DNA of 51,297 bases from Chloroflexota bacterium (GTDB lineage: Bacteria > Chloroflexota > Anaerolineae > Anaerolineales > Villigracilaceae): the NCBI GenBank assembly GCA_016191955.1, contig JACPVC010000170.1:1-51297 (forward strand), in the 5' to 3' direction. Both the position numbers and the translations under genes were made by a program. This document shows, one piece after another, positions 1-7,972 of the stretch. Positions within the stretch are counted from its first letter, which is position 1; each line of letters begins with the position of its first letter. Under the pieces are notes generated by a model, which ran no database searches, was not told the DNA's origin, and worked only from the letters and a program-made list of their open reading frames with translations.

Positions 1-547
1 ATTGGGACGCTTCGGCAATGGCGTAGAACATGCCGCCCCAAGCCACATCCACGTTGACGGTGCCAAGCGTTGGGACTTCAACTTTGATATCGAGATGTAC
101 TGCAAATGCAGGAACGTTTTTAAAAGTAACTTGCGTAACCTTGCCGTCTTTGCACTCGGCACGGATGCCAACCAGCCCGGCAGGCGCTTCAAGCATGAAC
201 TCGGTGACGGGCTCTTGCATGGGAATCATACCCATTTCAAGCAATGCCGTCGCCACGCAGATCACATTCGTGCCAGACATGGGCGGATACTCCGTCTGTT
301 CCATGATGATGAAACCGGCTGCGGCATCGGGTTGTGTAGGCGGCATGATGACATTGCAGCACAAAGCCGGGTAGCCGCGCGGCTCGCGTAACATGCGCAG
401 GCGCAGGTCGTCGAGATTCTTCTCGAAGTATTTCATCTTGTCGAACATCGTTTTACCCGGCACATCGAGAACACCGCCGGTGATGACGCGTCCCGGCTCG
501 CCGCAGGCATGCAGGTCCACGGCGGTGATCAGGTTGGTAAGGCGCAT
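1..547 (-). CDS. Proline racemase family protein (partial, 3' end outside window)
   Basis: Reading the minus strand from ATG at 547 gives 182 codons without a stop, running off the window edge. The start follows a clear GGAGG ribosome site about 8 nt upstream. The N-terminus MRLTNLITAVDLHACGEPGR and the later PPMSGTNVICVATALLEMG match the proline racemase / hydroxyproline epimerase / trans-3-hydroxy-L-proline dehydratase family. In racemases the first catalytic residue is Cys in an MCGH-type motif. Here the position reads M-S-G-T-N, a Ser variant, which fits a dehydratase or an uncharacterised subgroup better than a true racemase. The second catalytic Cys would lie beyond the window. It is divergent from the response regulator at 645. 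Family assignment is secure; substrate is not. Confidence 0.82.
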   Translation of the reverse strand, partial: MRLTNLITAVDLHACGEPGRVITGGVLDVPGKTMFDKMKYFEKNLDDLRLRMLREPRGYPALCCNVIMPPTQPDAAAGFIIMEQTEYPPMSGTNVICVATALLEMGMIPMQEPVTEFMLEAPAGLVGIRAECKDGKVTQVTFKNVPAFAVHLDIKVEVPTLGTVNVDVAWGGMFYAIAEASQ

Positions 548-644
548 GGATTTGCTCCTCCGTTATTAAGGATGAATCGGATTATAGTCGGATTGAGATA
601 TTTATACTAAAATGAACGTTCAACCCCTTTGAGATTTTTATTTT

Positions 645-1340
645 ATGACCATGCATCGCATTCTCGTGATCGAAGATGACCCGGCTATTGGGCAAAGTCT
701 GTTGGACGGATTCCGCACGCACGGCTTCGAACCGCATTTGTGTACGACCGGCGGAAGCGGTGTGGAGTTTGCCGGCAAGCATGCGCCGCACTTGATCGTT
801 TTGGATATTCGCCTGCCTGACGGTTCCGGCTTTGACTTTTGCCGTCAGATGCGGCAGATAGGATTGCGCCAGCCGATCATCATGTTGACGGCGCAGCACG
901 ATGAAGTGGATAAAGTCCTTGGCTTGGAGATGGGTGCGGACGATTACATGACCAAACCGTTCAGCATGCGCGAGTTGGTCTCCCGAATCCGCGCGCAGTT
1001 GCGAAGGGCGTATGGCGATTACTCTTCAGCGGAGTCGGCTGTGGTGGTGATCAATGACCTTGTGCTGGAACAGGCTACGGGTCAGGTGCGGCGCGGAGAG
1101 GAAGTCATCAATTTGACGCCCATAGAGTTTCGTCTGTTATCTTATCTGGCAAGGCACCGCGGACAGGTGTTGTCCCGCGCGCAAATTGTAGAAGCAGTCT
1201 GGGGTTTTGCGCCCGACATCGAGAGCGAGAAAACGGTCAATGTGCATATTCGCCGCTTGCGCGAAAAGGTCGAGCTAAGACCGGATCAACCGTCCTTGAT
1301 TCTAACTGTGCCTGGGATCGGATATAGATTGGCAAAATAA
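645..1340 (+). CDS. OmpR/PhoB-family response regulator, orphan
   Basis: 231 residues: an N-terminal receiver domain (about 5-115) and a C-terminal winged-helix DNA-binding domain (about 130-230). The acidic pocket D11/D12, phosphoacceptor D54 (in LIVLDIRLPDG), T82 and K104 (in MTKPF) are all present, so it should be phosphorylatable. The effector domain carries the usual LTPIEFRLLSYLARH and VNVHIRRLREKVE segments. No kinase gene is adjacent; the nearest is the histidine kinase at 10313, itself without a regulator. The upstream ribosome site is weak. A second in-frame ATG lies two codons downstream. A strong terminator at 1543 ends the transcript. Targets cannot be told from the sequence; the exporter at 1645 is a candidate by position only. 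Confidence 0.93.
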   Translation: MTMHRILVIEDDPAIGQSLLDGFRTHGFEPHLCTTGGSGVEFAGKHAPHLIVLDIRLPDGSGFDFCRQMRQIGLRQPIIMLTAQHDEVDKVLGLEMGADDYMTKPFSMRELVSRIRAQLRRAYGDYSSAESAVVVINDLVLEQATGQVRRGEEVINLTPIEFRLLSYLARHRGQVLSRAQIVEAVWGFAPDIESEKTVNVHIRRLREKVELRPDQPSLILTVPGIGYRLAK

Positions 1341-1367
1341 TTTTCCCTTCCTCAAATCGAGTCCTTT

Positions 1368-1441
1368 TCAGCGCGGCAGCCGCCCTGAGCGGAGCGACGA
1401 GTGAACGTCGAGGAGTGTAGTCGAAGGGCAAGGGACGCAAG
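1368..1441 (-). repeat. 74-bp dispersed repeat, copy 1
   Basis: The reverse complement of this stretch aligns without gaps to 51171-51244, with six mismatches in 74 positions by eye. It contains self-complementary parts such as TCGACG and CTGAGCGG/CCGCTCAG. It lies in the non-coding gap between the response regulator and the adaptor gene. Confidence 0.85.
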
Positions 1442-1542
1442 AAAATAAGAATCGCGTTCTTTGACCTGGGAGAGAGCCGGGGCGGGGGTTACAAAATCTT
1501 AATCGCATCACAATCTGAGTGAAATCTGCGAACCATAAACTT

Positions 1543-1574
1543 ACAGACAAGGCAAAACCTTGTCTGTATTTTTT
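1543..1574 (+). terminator. Rho-independent terminator after the response regulator
   Basis: Perfect 10-bp stem ACAGACAAGG / CCTTGTCTGT with a CAAAA loop, followed by A and six T. It lies upstream of the GTG start of the next gene, which argues against starting that gene further upstream. Confidence 0.9.
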
Positions 1575-1644
1575 CCTGGAGTCAGCCGGCTTACTGATAG
1601 ATGTGGGAGCGGCTCCCGACTCTAAATCTAAATGGAGTTTCATT

Positions 1645-2829
1645 GTGACTAAAACTGCTGTCGTTGTGATTTTGCTTGTTGCTGCATTGGTGATCGGTGC
1701 AGCGGGATATTTCGGTTTTGCAACAACGAAGGAACCTGAATCGACGCCTGCGCCGCAGACGATTTCAGTAACCACCTGCGATGTAGAACAGAGCGTTGCT
1801 GCGCCGGGCAACCTGGTCAACGTTGGCTTGGAAAATATAAATATGCCAGCGACGGGAAAATTATCTGAGGTGTACGTCCGCACCGGGGATGTGGTTAAGA
1901 AAGGACAGACACTTGCAGATATGGATGCGGTCGCGAAATCTGAGGCGCAGTTGAAATTGATCGAGGCGAAGGAAGCGTTTGAAAAAGAACAAAAAGAACG
2001 GACTTCGCTTGATTACCCGCGCGCCTCTGCAGACTATATCAAACAACAAAAAAATAAGGTGAAACTACTTAAGGCGAAATTGTCCTTCAAAACAGATGCA
2101 TACAATGAGACAACCGATCCGGCGGCAAAGGCACAATTGTTGGATGAGATCGCAGCAGTCCAAACCGAACTCCTGAGCGAAGAAGCCGCCCTGAAATGGT
2201 TGATGAGCAAACCCAGTGAAGCAGATTTTGCACAGGCAGATACTGAACTTTCACTTGCGGAGGCGAACTTTGAGGCAGCCAAGGCATTATTAAAAAGTCT
2301 CTCCATTGTTGCACCTTTTGGCGGAGTCGTTCTGGAATCCAAAGCGCAGACCGGCGTGACCATTAATGTAGACACAATCCTGTTTAAAGTGGGCGACCCC
2401 AAGGAATTGGAAGTGCAGGCAAATATCACCGAAGAGGATTTTCCAATCGTTTCGGTGGGGCAGGAAGTGGAAATATTCTTCGATGCCCGCCCTGAACTCA
2501 CCATTCAAGGCAAGGTTTCCCGCATCATCCCGCAGCGGATCGAAGGAGAGGACAGTCCGCTTTACGATATTTACATCACCCTGGACGATGTCCCAGATGG
2601 GCTGGCGGATGGCATGACCGCAGATACCGCCATCACGATTGCGAAGAGCGAAGGTGTGTTGTGCCTGCCCCGTGCAGTCGTACGTGCCTCTGGCGGCGAT
2701 ACTACCATTGTCAAAGTGTGGGACGGTGTACAAGAGCTGGAAAAAGAGATCACCATCGGTTTGCGCGGCGATACATATGTGGAGATCGTTTCGGGACTTG
2801 AGGAGGGGGAGCAGGTGGTGACAAGATGA
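1645..2829 (+). CDS. Periplasmic adaptor (MacA/HlyD-type membrane fusion protein)
   Basis: Starting at GTG 1645, with AATGGAG 7 nt upstream, gives 394 residues: a short cytoplasmic tip, one N-terminal membrane helix (TAVVVILLVAALVIGAAGYF) and an exported body. The body shows a lipoyl-like half (GKLSEVYVRTGDVVKKGQTL), a long charged coiled-coil hairpin (about residues 90-200), the returning lipoyl half (SIVAPFGGVVLESKAQTGV), and beta-barrel and membrane-proximal domains. An upstream in-frame ATG at 1519 would place the start before the terminator hairpin and is unlikely. Its last codon region overlaps a small ATG frame leading to the ATPase. With the ATPase and permease that follow it should form a MacAB-like exporter; the substrate is unknown. 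Confidence 0.88.
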   Translation: MTKTAVVVILLVAALVIGAAGYFGFATTKEPESTPAPQTISVTTCDVEQSVAAPGNLVNVGLENINMPATGKLSEVYVRTGDVVKKGQTLADMDAVAKSEAQLKLIEAKEAFEKEQKERTSLDYPRASADYIKQQKNKVKLLKAKLSFKTDAYNETTDPAAKAQLLDEIAAVQTELLSEEAALKWLMSKPSEADFAQADTELSLAEANFEAAKALLKSLSIVAPFGGVVLESKAQTGVTINVDTILFKVGDPKELEVQANITEEDFPIVSVGQEVEIFFDARPELTIQGKVSRIIPQRIEGEDSPLYDIYITLDDVPDGLADGMTADTAITIAKSEGVLCLPRAVVRASGGDTTIVKVWDGVQELEKEITIGLRGDTYVEIVSGLEEGEQVVTR

Positions 2830-2939
2830 AATTTATCAAAACTCTGTACCGCACACCTGCCCTAGCGGGCGGTGCTAGGGAGATTTATCTTGCGCATTGG
2901 CAGGGCAACATGAATGTTGCAGTACAAGGCGCGCCATGA
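2826..2939 (+). CDS. Possible 37-residue linker ORF coupling adaptor and ATPase
   Basis: ATGA at 2826 overlaps the adaptor stop. The frame runs 37 codons and ends in an ATGA overlapping the ATPase ATG at 2936. The peptide (MKFIKTLYRTPALAGGAREI...) resembles no known family. Most of the frame is made of the palindromic repeat at 2846-2925. It may simply be a spacer that allows translational coupling across a repeat insertion, rather than a functional protein. Confidence 0.25.
   Translation: MKFIKTLYRTPALAGGAREIYLAHWQGNMNVAVQGAP
2846..2925. repeat. Palindromic repeat, ATGAATGTYGC family, copy 1
   Basis: Contains hairpins CCCTAGC/GCTAGGG and GCAACAT/ATGTTGC and a GGGAGATTTATCTTGCG segment. The order and sequence match the reverse complement of the repeat at 18268-18316 (GGCGAGATTTATCTCGC ... 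GGCGACATGAATGTCGCC). Confidence 0.7.
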
Positions 2940-3640
2940 GCGAACCAATCATTCGCACGGAAAAACTCACGCGCACCTACTCGATGGGCGAGAGTATGGT
3001 CATTGCCTTGCGTGATGCAGACTTAACTGTCCATGCTGGTGAATTCATTGCGCTGATGGGCGCATCGGGAAGTGGAAAGTCAACATTGTTGAATCTGCTC
3101 GGTTTATTGGACCGTGCATCAGCAGGTGAGTATTTTCTCGAAGGCACACCCGTCTCTTCATTGAGCCGCGATGAACTGGCTGATTTACGTGGCAGAAGGA
3201 TCGGGTTCATTTTTCAAAACTTCAATCTGCTTGCGCGGTTGTCTGCATGGGAAAACGTCGCCCTGCCGCTGGCTTATCGCCAGGGTCAGTTTGGGCAGCA
3301 GGATCAACTGTCCCGTGCGCGAGAGGCGTTGTCTCGTGTCCAGTTGGAGCATCGAGTCGAACATAATCCCATGGAGTTGTCGGGTGGTGAACGTCAACGT
3401 GTGGCGATTGCGCGCGCGTTGGTCACACAGCCTGCTGTTATCCTGGCCGATGAGCCGACGGGCAACCTCGATAGCAACACAGGCATCGAGATTATGCGTT
3501 TGCTGAAAGAGTTGAATGCAGAGGGACGCACGATCATTGTGGTCACACATGATATGAATGTTGCGCGCAATGCGAATCGAATTTATCAGATGCGTGATGG
3601 TGTACTGAAAGAAAGTGAGTTTGACCATGTCACTCACTGA
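2936..3640 (+). CDS. ABC transporter ATP-binding protein (MacB/LolD-type)
   Basis: 234 residues from ATG 2936. Walker A GASGSGKST is at 42-50, followed by a Q-loop (FIFQNFNLL), signature [15 protein letters not shown], Walker [14 protein letters not shown] and the switch His in VVTHDMN. The NLDS extension of Walker B and the small size are typical of the MacB/LolD group that works with FtsX-type permeases. A TTG 13 codons upstream is possible but has no better ribosome site. The gene overlaps the permease start by 14 nt, indicating translational coupling. Confidence 0.92.
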   Translation: MSEPIIRTEKLTRTYSMGESMVIALRDADLTVHAGEFIALMGASGSGKSTLLNLLGLLDRASAGEYFLEGTPVSSLSRDELADLRGRRIGFIFQNFNLLARLSAWENVALPLAYRQGQFGQQDQLSRAREALSRVQLEHRVEHNPMELSGGERQRVAIARALVTQPAVILADEPTGNLDSNTGIEIMRLLKELNAEGRTIIVVTHDMNVARNANRIYQMRDGVLKESEFDHVTH

Positions 3641-4919
3641 TCTTTTGCGCACCGCGCTGCGAAGTGTTTCGGCAAACAAACTTCGTGCAGTGCTCACGAT
3701 GCTGGGTGTGGTGATCGGTGTCGCTTCAGTGATCGCGATGCTCGCGCTCGGCAATGGTGCACGCGCTGCGGTGGATGCGACCTTTCAAGACCTCGGTGCG
3801 AATCAAATTCAGATTGGTCAACGCTTTGAAATGCAGGATCGTGAGTTTGTAGCGAGTGGGGAAAAGCTGACTTATCAGGAGGGTCTCGAAATGCTTGATA
3901 CAGTCCCGCTGGTGGAACGCGTGGAAATGTCGGTGAGTAAAACGCTCAAGGCACGCTTTGGACGTGCAACCATTGAAATCGGCGCGATAGGAACGACCCC
4001 GGACGCGCTTGAGGGATTCGTTGCAGGCGGTGATGTTCAACCTGTGGGATGGACGGGCGACGCCGCCTTCACTGCTGATGACCTGATCGGCGAGGGACGC
4101 TTTTTCTCCACTGACGAAGTGTACGCAGCCGCGCCCGTCTGTGTGCTGGGATATCAAACCGCGCTCGATCTGTTCTCCGGTGATAACCCCATCGGTGAAA
4201 CGATTTGGATCGAGCGCACGCGTTGTACAGTTATCGGCGTGGCTGTGGAATTAGAAAGTACGGACGTGACACAGCGTTATCAATCCAACCCGAACGAGTT
4301 CCTGGCCATGCCCATCAGCACGATGATCCAGGAACTGTATGATGAGGAACCTTCCGTGTATATGACTGCGCACGTCACGGATGCGAATCGCATTGAGGAG
4401 GCTAAGGAACAGATCACAACTTACCTGCGCGAAAAACACCAGATCGAACAGGATGCCGAAGGGAATTATCTCGATGATTTCGACCTGACCACGCGCAACG
4501 ACATTCTCGGTCAACAGCAGGAAGCCGCACAGACTTTCTCCATCCTGTTGGCCGCAATGGCAACTGTCTCACTCATGGTCGGCGGAATCGGGATCATGAA
4601 TGTCATGCTGGTCAGCGTCACCGAGCGGACGCGTGAGATCGGTGTGCGTCTCGCGATTGGTGCGAAACAAAGAGACATTGTGAGTCAATTCCTGCTCGAA
4701 TCCATCCTTATCAGCGCCAGCGGCGGGCTGGCAGGAATCGTGTTGGGAATCCTTGCCATTCCGCTTGCGGCGGCGCTCAACCAAGGCGTGGCGTTGTTGT
4801 ACCCGGGCAGTATTCCGCTGGCATTCGTCGTGGCGCTGTTGATCGGAGTCGTGTTTGGGTTATATCCCGCCCTGCGCGCCTCGCGGCTCGATCCGATTGA
4901 TGCGTTGAGATATGAGTAG
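3627..4919 (+). CDS. MacB-type ABC transporter permease (FtsX family)
   Basis: 430 residues from ATG 3627; a GTG four codons earlier is also in frame, but GAAAGTGAG serves as the ribosome site for the ATG. The layout is one N-terminal helix (about 15-45, RAVLTMLGVVIGVASVIAMLALG), a large periplasmic MacB_PCD domain (about 50-280), and a C-terminal FtsX bundle of three helices. The hallmark GGIGIMNVMLVSVTERTREI appears before the last two helices, and the protein ends LRASRLDPIDALRYE. The partner ATPase is directly upstream. It probably uses ATP hydrolysis to drive export across the envelope together with the adaptor at 1645. Confidence 0.92.
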   Translation: MSLTDLLRTALRSVSANKLRAVLTMLGVVIGVASVIAMLALGNGARAAVDATFQDLGANQIQIGQRFEMQDREFVASGEKLTYQEGLEMLDTVPLVERVEMSVSKTLKARFGRATIEIGAIGTTPDALEGFVAGGDVQPVGWTGDAAFTADDLIGEGRFFSTDEVYAAAPVCVLGYQTALDLFSGDNPIGETIWIERTRCTVIGVAVELESTDVTQRYQSNPNEFLAMPISTMIQELYDEEPSVYMTAHVTDANRIEEAKEQITTYLREKHQIEQDAEGNYLDDFDLTTRNDILGQQQEAAQTFSILLAAMATVSLMVGGIGIMNVMLVSVTERTREIGVRLAIGAKQRDIVSQFLLESILISASGGLAGIVLGILAIPLAAALNQGVALLYPGSIPLAFVVALLIGVVFGLYPALRASRLDPIDALRYE

Positions 4920-4925
4920 TAGTTC

Positions 4926-5056
4926 GGTGGTTGAGTAGTTCCGAGCGACAGCGAGGAACGTATCGAAACCACCAGTAACCAGAAAACATAAAGCTGGAAT
5001 CAAACTCGTTGGTTTCGATAGGTCCCGTGAAAACCATACGGGACTACTCAACCAGC
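4926..5056. repeat. Double-hairpin repeat (GGTNGAGTAG family), copy 1
   Basis: Two successive hairpins. The first pairs GGTGGTT with AACCACC and TTCC with GGAA. The second has a GTCCCGT/ACGGGAC stem and ends CTACTCAACC. Conserved unpaired boxes GAGTAG and GTATCGA occupy the internal loop. The same plan is seen at 26791 and 28416. Confidence 0.85.
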
Positions 5057-5086
5057 TAAGTAACCAAAAATTTAAAGGAGTAAATC

Positions 5087-5629
5087 ATGCAAAACAAAAA
5101 AGTTTTCATCAGCTTAGGCGTCGCCATCATAGTGGTGGGCGCGGCGGCTTTCATCGCTGGCAGCCTGTTGAATCAAAAGGTTGGACCTGCTGGCTTGAAC
5201 GGGCAGGGCGGCAGGGTTCTAAATCTCGTCCCCGCGCCAGAACTGCCCACAACCGAACCCGAAGCAACGGGTCGCTTTGAGGAACGGCAGGATAATGTCA
5301 TTGTCATCTCAACCTTTTCGCTTCGCATGGGAGGCGGCGGAGTTGCTGCCGATCCTGTTGGGCGTAGTGCGTCTGAAGATGACCTCGGGCCCAAAGTGGA
5401 AATCCTTATTACCAGCGAAACGGCCATTTATCGCGATACCACTCAATTTCCTTCTCCCTCTGACAGTAAGGTAGACCAAGCTATTCAGCAAACGGCGGAA
5501 GAGGCTACGCTCGATGATCTCGGTTCGAGTTCGATAGTCACGGTGTGGGGGCGCAAAAGTGGAGACAGGATCATTGCCGAGGTTCTATTTTTCTTCACTC
5601 CTACATCGTTTGGCCCCGCCCCAGAATAA
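5087..5629 (+). CDS. Secreted/anchored protein, paralog 1 of 3
   Basis: 180 residues with an AAAGGAG site 8 nt before the ATG. A short charged start (MQNKKVF) is followed by one membrane helix (ISLGVAIIVVGAAAFIAGSLL) and an exported domain. The exported part shares a pattern with the next two genes: APELPTTEPEATGRFEERQD, then KVEILITSETAIYRDTT, then TVWGRKSGDRIIAEVL. A Gly-rich linker (RMGGGGV) splits the domain. I do not recognise a named family. The T-x-T-x-IYRD core and 'GR...D..I' start are reminiscent of small OB-like domains such as DUF5666, which is a guess. It sits directly downstream of the exporter. Confidence 0.75.
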   Translation: MQNKKVFISLGVAIIVVGAAAFIAGSLLNQKVGPAGLNGQGGRVLNLVPAPELPTTEPEATGRFEERQDNVIVISTFSLRMGGGGVAADPVGRSASEDDLGPKVEILITSETAIYRDTTQFPSPSDSKVDQAIQQTAEEATLDDLGSSSIVTVWGRKSGDRIIAEVLFFFTPTSFGPAPE

Positions 5630-5657
5630 TACGTTGAAAAATATAAAGGAGCAAATC

Positions 5658-6302
5658 GTGAAAAGCAAGAAACTTATCGTTTTTCTGAGTCTTATTATTT
5701 TGCCCATGAGCGTGACGGCATGTAATGTTGGGAATTTGCCCAGCACGGAAGCCTTCTCTACCGCTGAACTGGTTCTTCCTACGCTTCCCGCAACACCTAC
5801 GATCATGCCAGAACTTCCTACGATAACGCCTGTAATACCTACTGTAGTGAGTATCGTTGTTATTGAAACCAGCTCGCTTGATGGAGGCGGCGGAGCAAGC
5901 TCTGCAGGACCAGGCGGATCAGGCGGCGGTGGACCTGTTACAGTGAATTTTGTCTCTGCACCGGAATTGCCTACAACTGAAGCCCAAGTGACAGGTCGTT
6001 TTATCGAACGGCGGGATGGTAACACGCCCGCGAATAGCAGTGATGGAACCAAAGTTGAAGTTTTCATCACCAGCGAGACGCTCATCTATCGCGACGCGAC
6101 ACAACTTCCTCCGGGACCTCCCTCATCCGGGCAGACCATTCAGCAGACCGTGCAATTGGCTACCCTGGACGAGCTTACCTCTGAGGCGTTCATCACCGTC
6201 TGGGGACATAACGATGGAAACAGAATCATTGCAGATGTCTTGCTTTTCAGCATACGTACAATGAACGGAGCACCAGGCTCGATTGGGCCAGCCTCGCCAT
6301 AG
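5658..6302 (+). CDS. Lipoprotein, paralog 2 of 3
   Basis: 214 residues from GTG 5658, preceded by AAAGGAGC. The N-terminus MKSKKLIVFLSLIILPMSVTAC is a lipoprotein signal with Cys22 as the likely lipidated residue. A long Thr/Pro spacer and a Gly-rich stretch precede the same core seen in paralogs 1 and 3: APELPTTEAQVTGRFIERRD, KVEVFITSETLIYRDAT, TVWGHNDGNRIIADVLL. An upstream in-frame start at 5559 would overlap the preceding gene and lacks a signal. Unlike its neighbours it is anchored by lipid rather than by a helix. Function unknown. Confidence 0.75.
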   Translation: MKSKKLIVFLSLIILPMSVTACNVGNLPSTEAFSTAELVLPTLPATPTIMPELPTITPVIPTVVSIVVIETSSLDGGGGASSAGPGGSGGGGPVTVNFVSAPELPTTEAQVTGRFIERRDGNTPANSSDGTKVEVFITSETLIYRDATQLPPGPPSSGQTIQQTVQLATLDELTSEAFITVWGHNDGNRIIADVLLFSIRTMNGAPGSIGPASP

Positions 6303-6372
6303 TAGATCATCATCGTTGTGAGTGGTGACTCATCGCTACTCGCAACGATGGATGAGATAAAGGAGCTAAATC

Positions 6373-6966
6373 ATGCAAAACAAAAAACTCTACATCATTT
6401 TTTCCGTTGTGGTTATCCTCGTAGCCGTTGCGGCCTTCGTTGGCGGTCAACTGCTTAATGGAGGAGTCGGCCCGTTGGGCTTATTCCCAATGATGGGCGG
6501 CGGTCCTGGGACAGTCTCGATTTCTATTGAGATGACTCCCGCGCCGGAACTTCCAAAAACTGAGCCTGAAACAAGGGGAGTGTTCGTGGAGCGCAAGGAC
6601 AATACCATCGTCATCCAGGAGTTTTCAATGGAAATGGGCAAAGGTGGTGGCGGTGTTGTTGTGCAAGCAGGGTCTGGCGAGGAAGGCGGTCCTATGAACA
6701 GCGGCGGCCCCGGCGACAGTAATGGCCCTAAAGTGGAAGTGGTCATCACCAGCAAAACCATCATCTATCGCGATGCCACTGAAATGCCGACGCCGTCTGA
6801 GGTTAATGAAACCCAGGTTATTCAGCAGGTGGTGGAGGAAGGCACACTCGATGATCTAACGAGCAACAGCATGATCATGGTCTGGGGACGCAAAAATGGA
6901 GACCGGATCATCGCAGATATGATCGTATACAGCCAGCCGGTTATGTTCAAGAGGGAGGTTCCTTAG
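6373..6966 (+). CDS. Secreted/anchored protein, paralog 3 of 3
   Basis: 197 residues with AAAGGAGC 7 nt upstream. The N-terminus MQNKKLYIIFSVVVILVAVAAF closely copies that of paralog 1, giving one membrane helix. The exported part repeats the shared core (APELPKTEPETRGVFVERKD, KVEVVITSKTIIYRDAT, MVWGRKNGDRIIADMIV) with a longer Gly-rich linker (about 95-120). The order exporter then three paralogs, all on one strand with small gaps, suggests one transcription unit. The three could be exporter-associated envelope proteins or substrates. A role is not deducible from sequence. Confidence 0.75.
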   Translation: MQNKKLYIIFSVVVILVAVAAFVGGQLLNGGVGPLGLFPMMGGGPGTVSISIEMTPAPELPKTEPETRGVFVERKDNTIVIQEFSMEMGKGGGGVVVQAGSGEEGGPMNSGGPGDSNGPKVEVVITSKTIIYRDATEMPTPSEVNETQVIQQVVEEGTLDDLTSNSMIMVWGRKNGDRIIADMIVYSQPVMFKREVP

Positions 6967-6969
6967 AGA

Positions 6970-7074
6970 GCGTCTGAAAAGTAGGGACACAGCGAGTACC
7001 TTTATGATTTTGACGATAGTTCGTCACGCTGTGTCCCTACGGTTTATCAGGGTAATAGAGCGTTTTCAGACACC
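6970..7074. repeat. Long imperfect inverted repeat (MITE-like)
   Basis: Outer arms GTCTGAAAA / TTTTCAGAC (6972-6980, 7063-7071) and inner arms GTAGGGACACAGCG / CGCTGTGTCCCTAC (6981-6994, 7027-7040). Single copy in this window. It has no T-run and so is not a standard terminator. Confidence 0.7.
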
Positions 7075-7095
7075 TTCTTAGATCGTAAATTACAG

Positions 7096-7128
7096 AGACT
7101 TCGGAAGCCTGGCAGACTTCCGAAGTCT
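7096..7128. repeat. Hairpin with 12-bp stem
   Basis: AGACTTCGGAAG (7096-7107) pairs perfectly with CTTCCGAAGTCT (7117-7128) across a 9-nt loop. No T-run follows on the plus strand. It lies between the third paralog and the first cassette-like gene. Confidence 0.7.
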
Positions 7129-7180
7129 GAAAAAACTCCTGACCTTGAAAAAGCCATGAGATAGAATTGGTCTAATACTT

Positions 7181-7187
7181 GTTAGGC
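7181..7187 (+). other. GTTRRRY box opening a cassette-like unit
   Basis: GTTAGGC fits the integron R' consensus GTTRRRY and is the exact complement of GCCTAAC found at the end of the gene that follows (7967-7973). The matching pair is what a circularised gene cassette would require. Confidence 0.4.
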
Positions 7188-7207
7188 GTTATTGAGAGGA
7201 TAATATT

Positions 7208-7972
7208 ATGCGTATTGCTGCAATTTACGATATTCACGGAAATCTGCCTGCACTTGAGGCTGTTCTTCGGGAGATAAAAGAGAGTAAGGCTGACCTCATT
7301 GTTGTTGGCGGGGATGTTGTTGCTGGCCCTATGCCAGTCGAAACGTTATCTCTTTTACAAGAGGTAACTATCCCAACACATTTTATTCTTGGTAACGCCG
7401 AATCCGATGTGCTAAGACATTTAGCGGGAAAGGATATCAACGGTTTGTCAGAACGCGCCAACGCAGAAGCTCGCTGGGTAGCAAAACATCTATCATATGA
7501 ACACAAACAGTTTTTATCGAGCTGGGCACCAACGCTAAATCTCAATATAGAAAAGTGGGGCGAGTTATTGTTTTGTCATGGCACTCCACGCAGTGATGTG
7601 GAAATCTTTACCAAGCTAACATCTGAAAAGGGCCTTGCATCTATTTTGGGCAATCTAACGGCATCCATTGTTATTTGTGGTCATACCCATATGCAATTTG
7701 ATCGTGCGGTAGGGAAAGTCCGCATTATTAATGCAGGAAGCGTTGGGATGCCATTTGGCAGAACTGGCGCAGACTGGTTATTGATTGATACTGATATTAA
7801 ATTTAAACATACAGTCTATGACACAGCAAATGCCGCAGAGCGAATTCGAAAGTCCGATTATCCTCAAGCCGAGGATTTTATCCAAAATAACGTGTTGCAG
7901 GCGCCATCTGAAATAAAAATGCTTGAAATGCTCACTAAAATGGAAGCGAATCAAACAAAGAAAACTGCCTAA
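7208..7972 (+). CDS. Metallophosphoesterase (calcineurin-like, YfcE/MPE family)
   Basis: 254 residues. The family metal-binding signatures are complete and in order: DIHGN (8-12), GGDVV (34-38), LGNAES (59-64), CHGTP and CGHTHMQF, followed by NAGSVGMP. The fold hydrolyses phosphoesters with two bound metals; the substrate is unknown. It probably acts in the cytoplasm, as there is no signal peptide. A GAGAGGATAATATT leader gives a usable ribosome site. The region is visibly more AT-rich than its surroundings, and the gene has no operon partner. It sits between GTTAGGC and GCCTAAC boxes, so it may be a captured gene cassette. Confidence 0.88.
   Translation: MRIAAIYDIHGNLPALEAVLREIKESKADLIVVGGDVVAGPMPVETLSLLQEVTIPTHFILGNAESDVLRHLAGKDINGLSERANAEARWVAKHLSYEHKQFLSSWAPTLNLNIEKWGELLFCHGTPRSDVEIFTKLTSEKGLASILGNLTASIVICGHTHMQFDRAVGKVRIINAGSVGMPFGRTGADWLLIDTDIKFKHTVYDTANAAERIRKSDYPQAEDFIQNNVLQAPSEIKMLEMLTKMEANQTKKTA

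Noticed and set aside
1519..1644. Longer N-terminus of the first adaptor protein from ATG 1519
   Set aside because: It would be translated through a strong terminator hairpin and lacks a ribosome site; GTG 1645 has one and begins directly before the membrane helix.
4926..5056. CRISPR array or tandem repeats
   Set aside because: The repeats here are inverted, few and dispersed; there are no regularly spaced direct repeats and no cas genes in the window.
7096..7128. Rho-independent terminator
   Set aside because: The stem is strong, but no T-run follows in either useful orientation.
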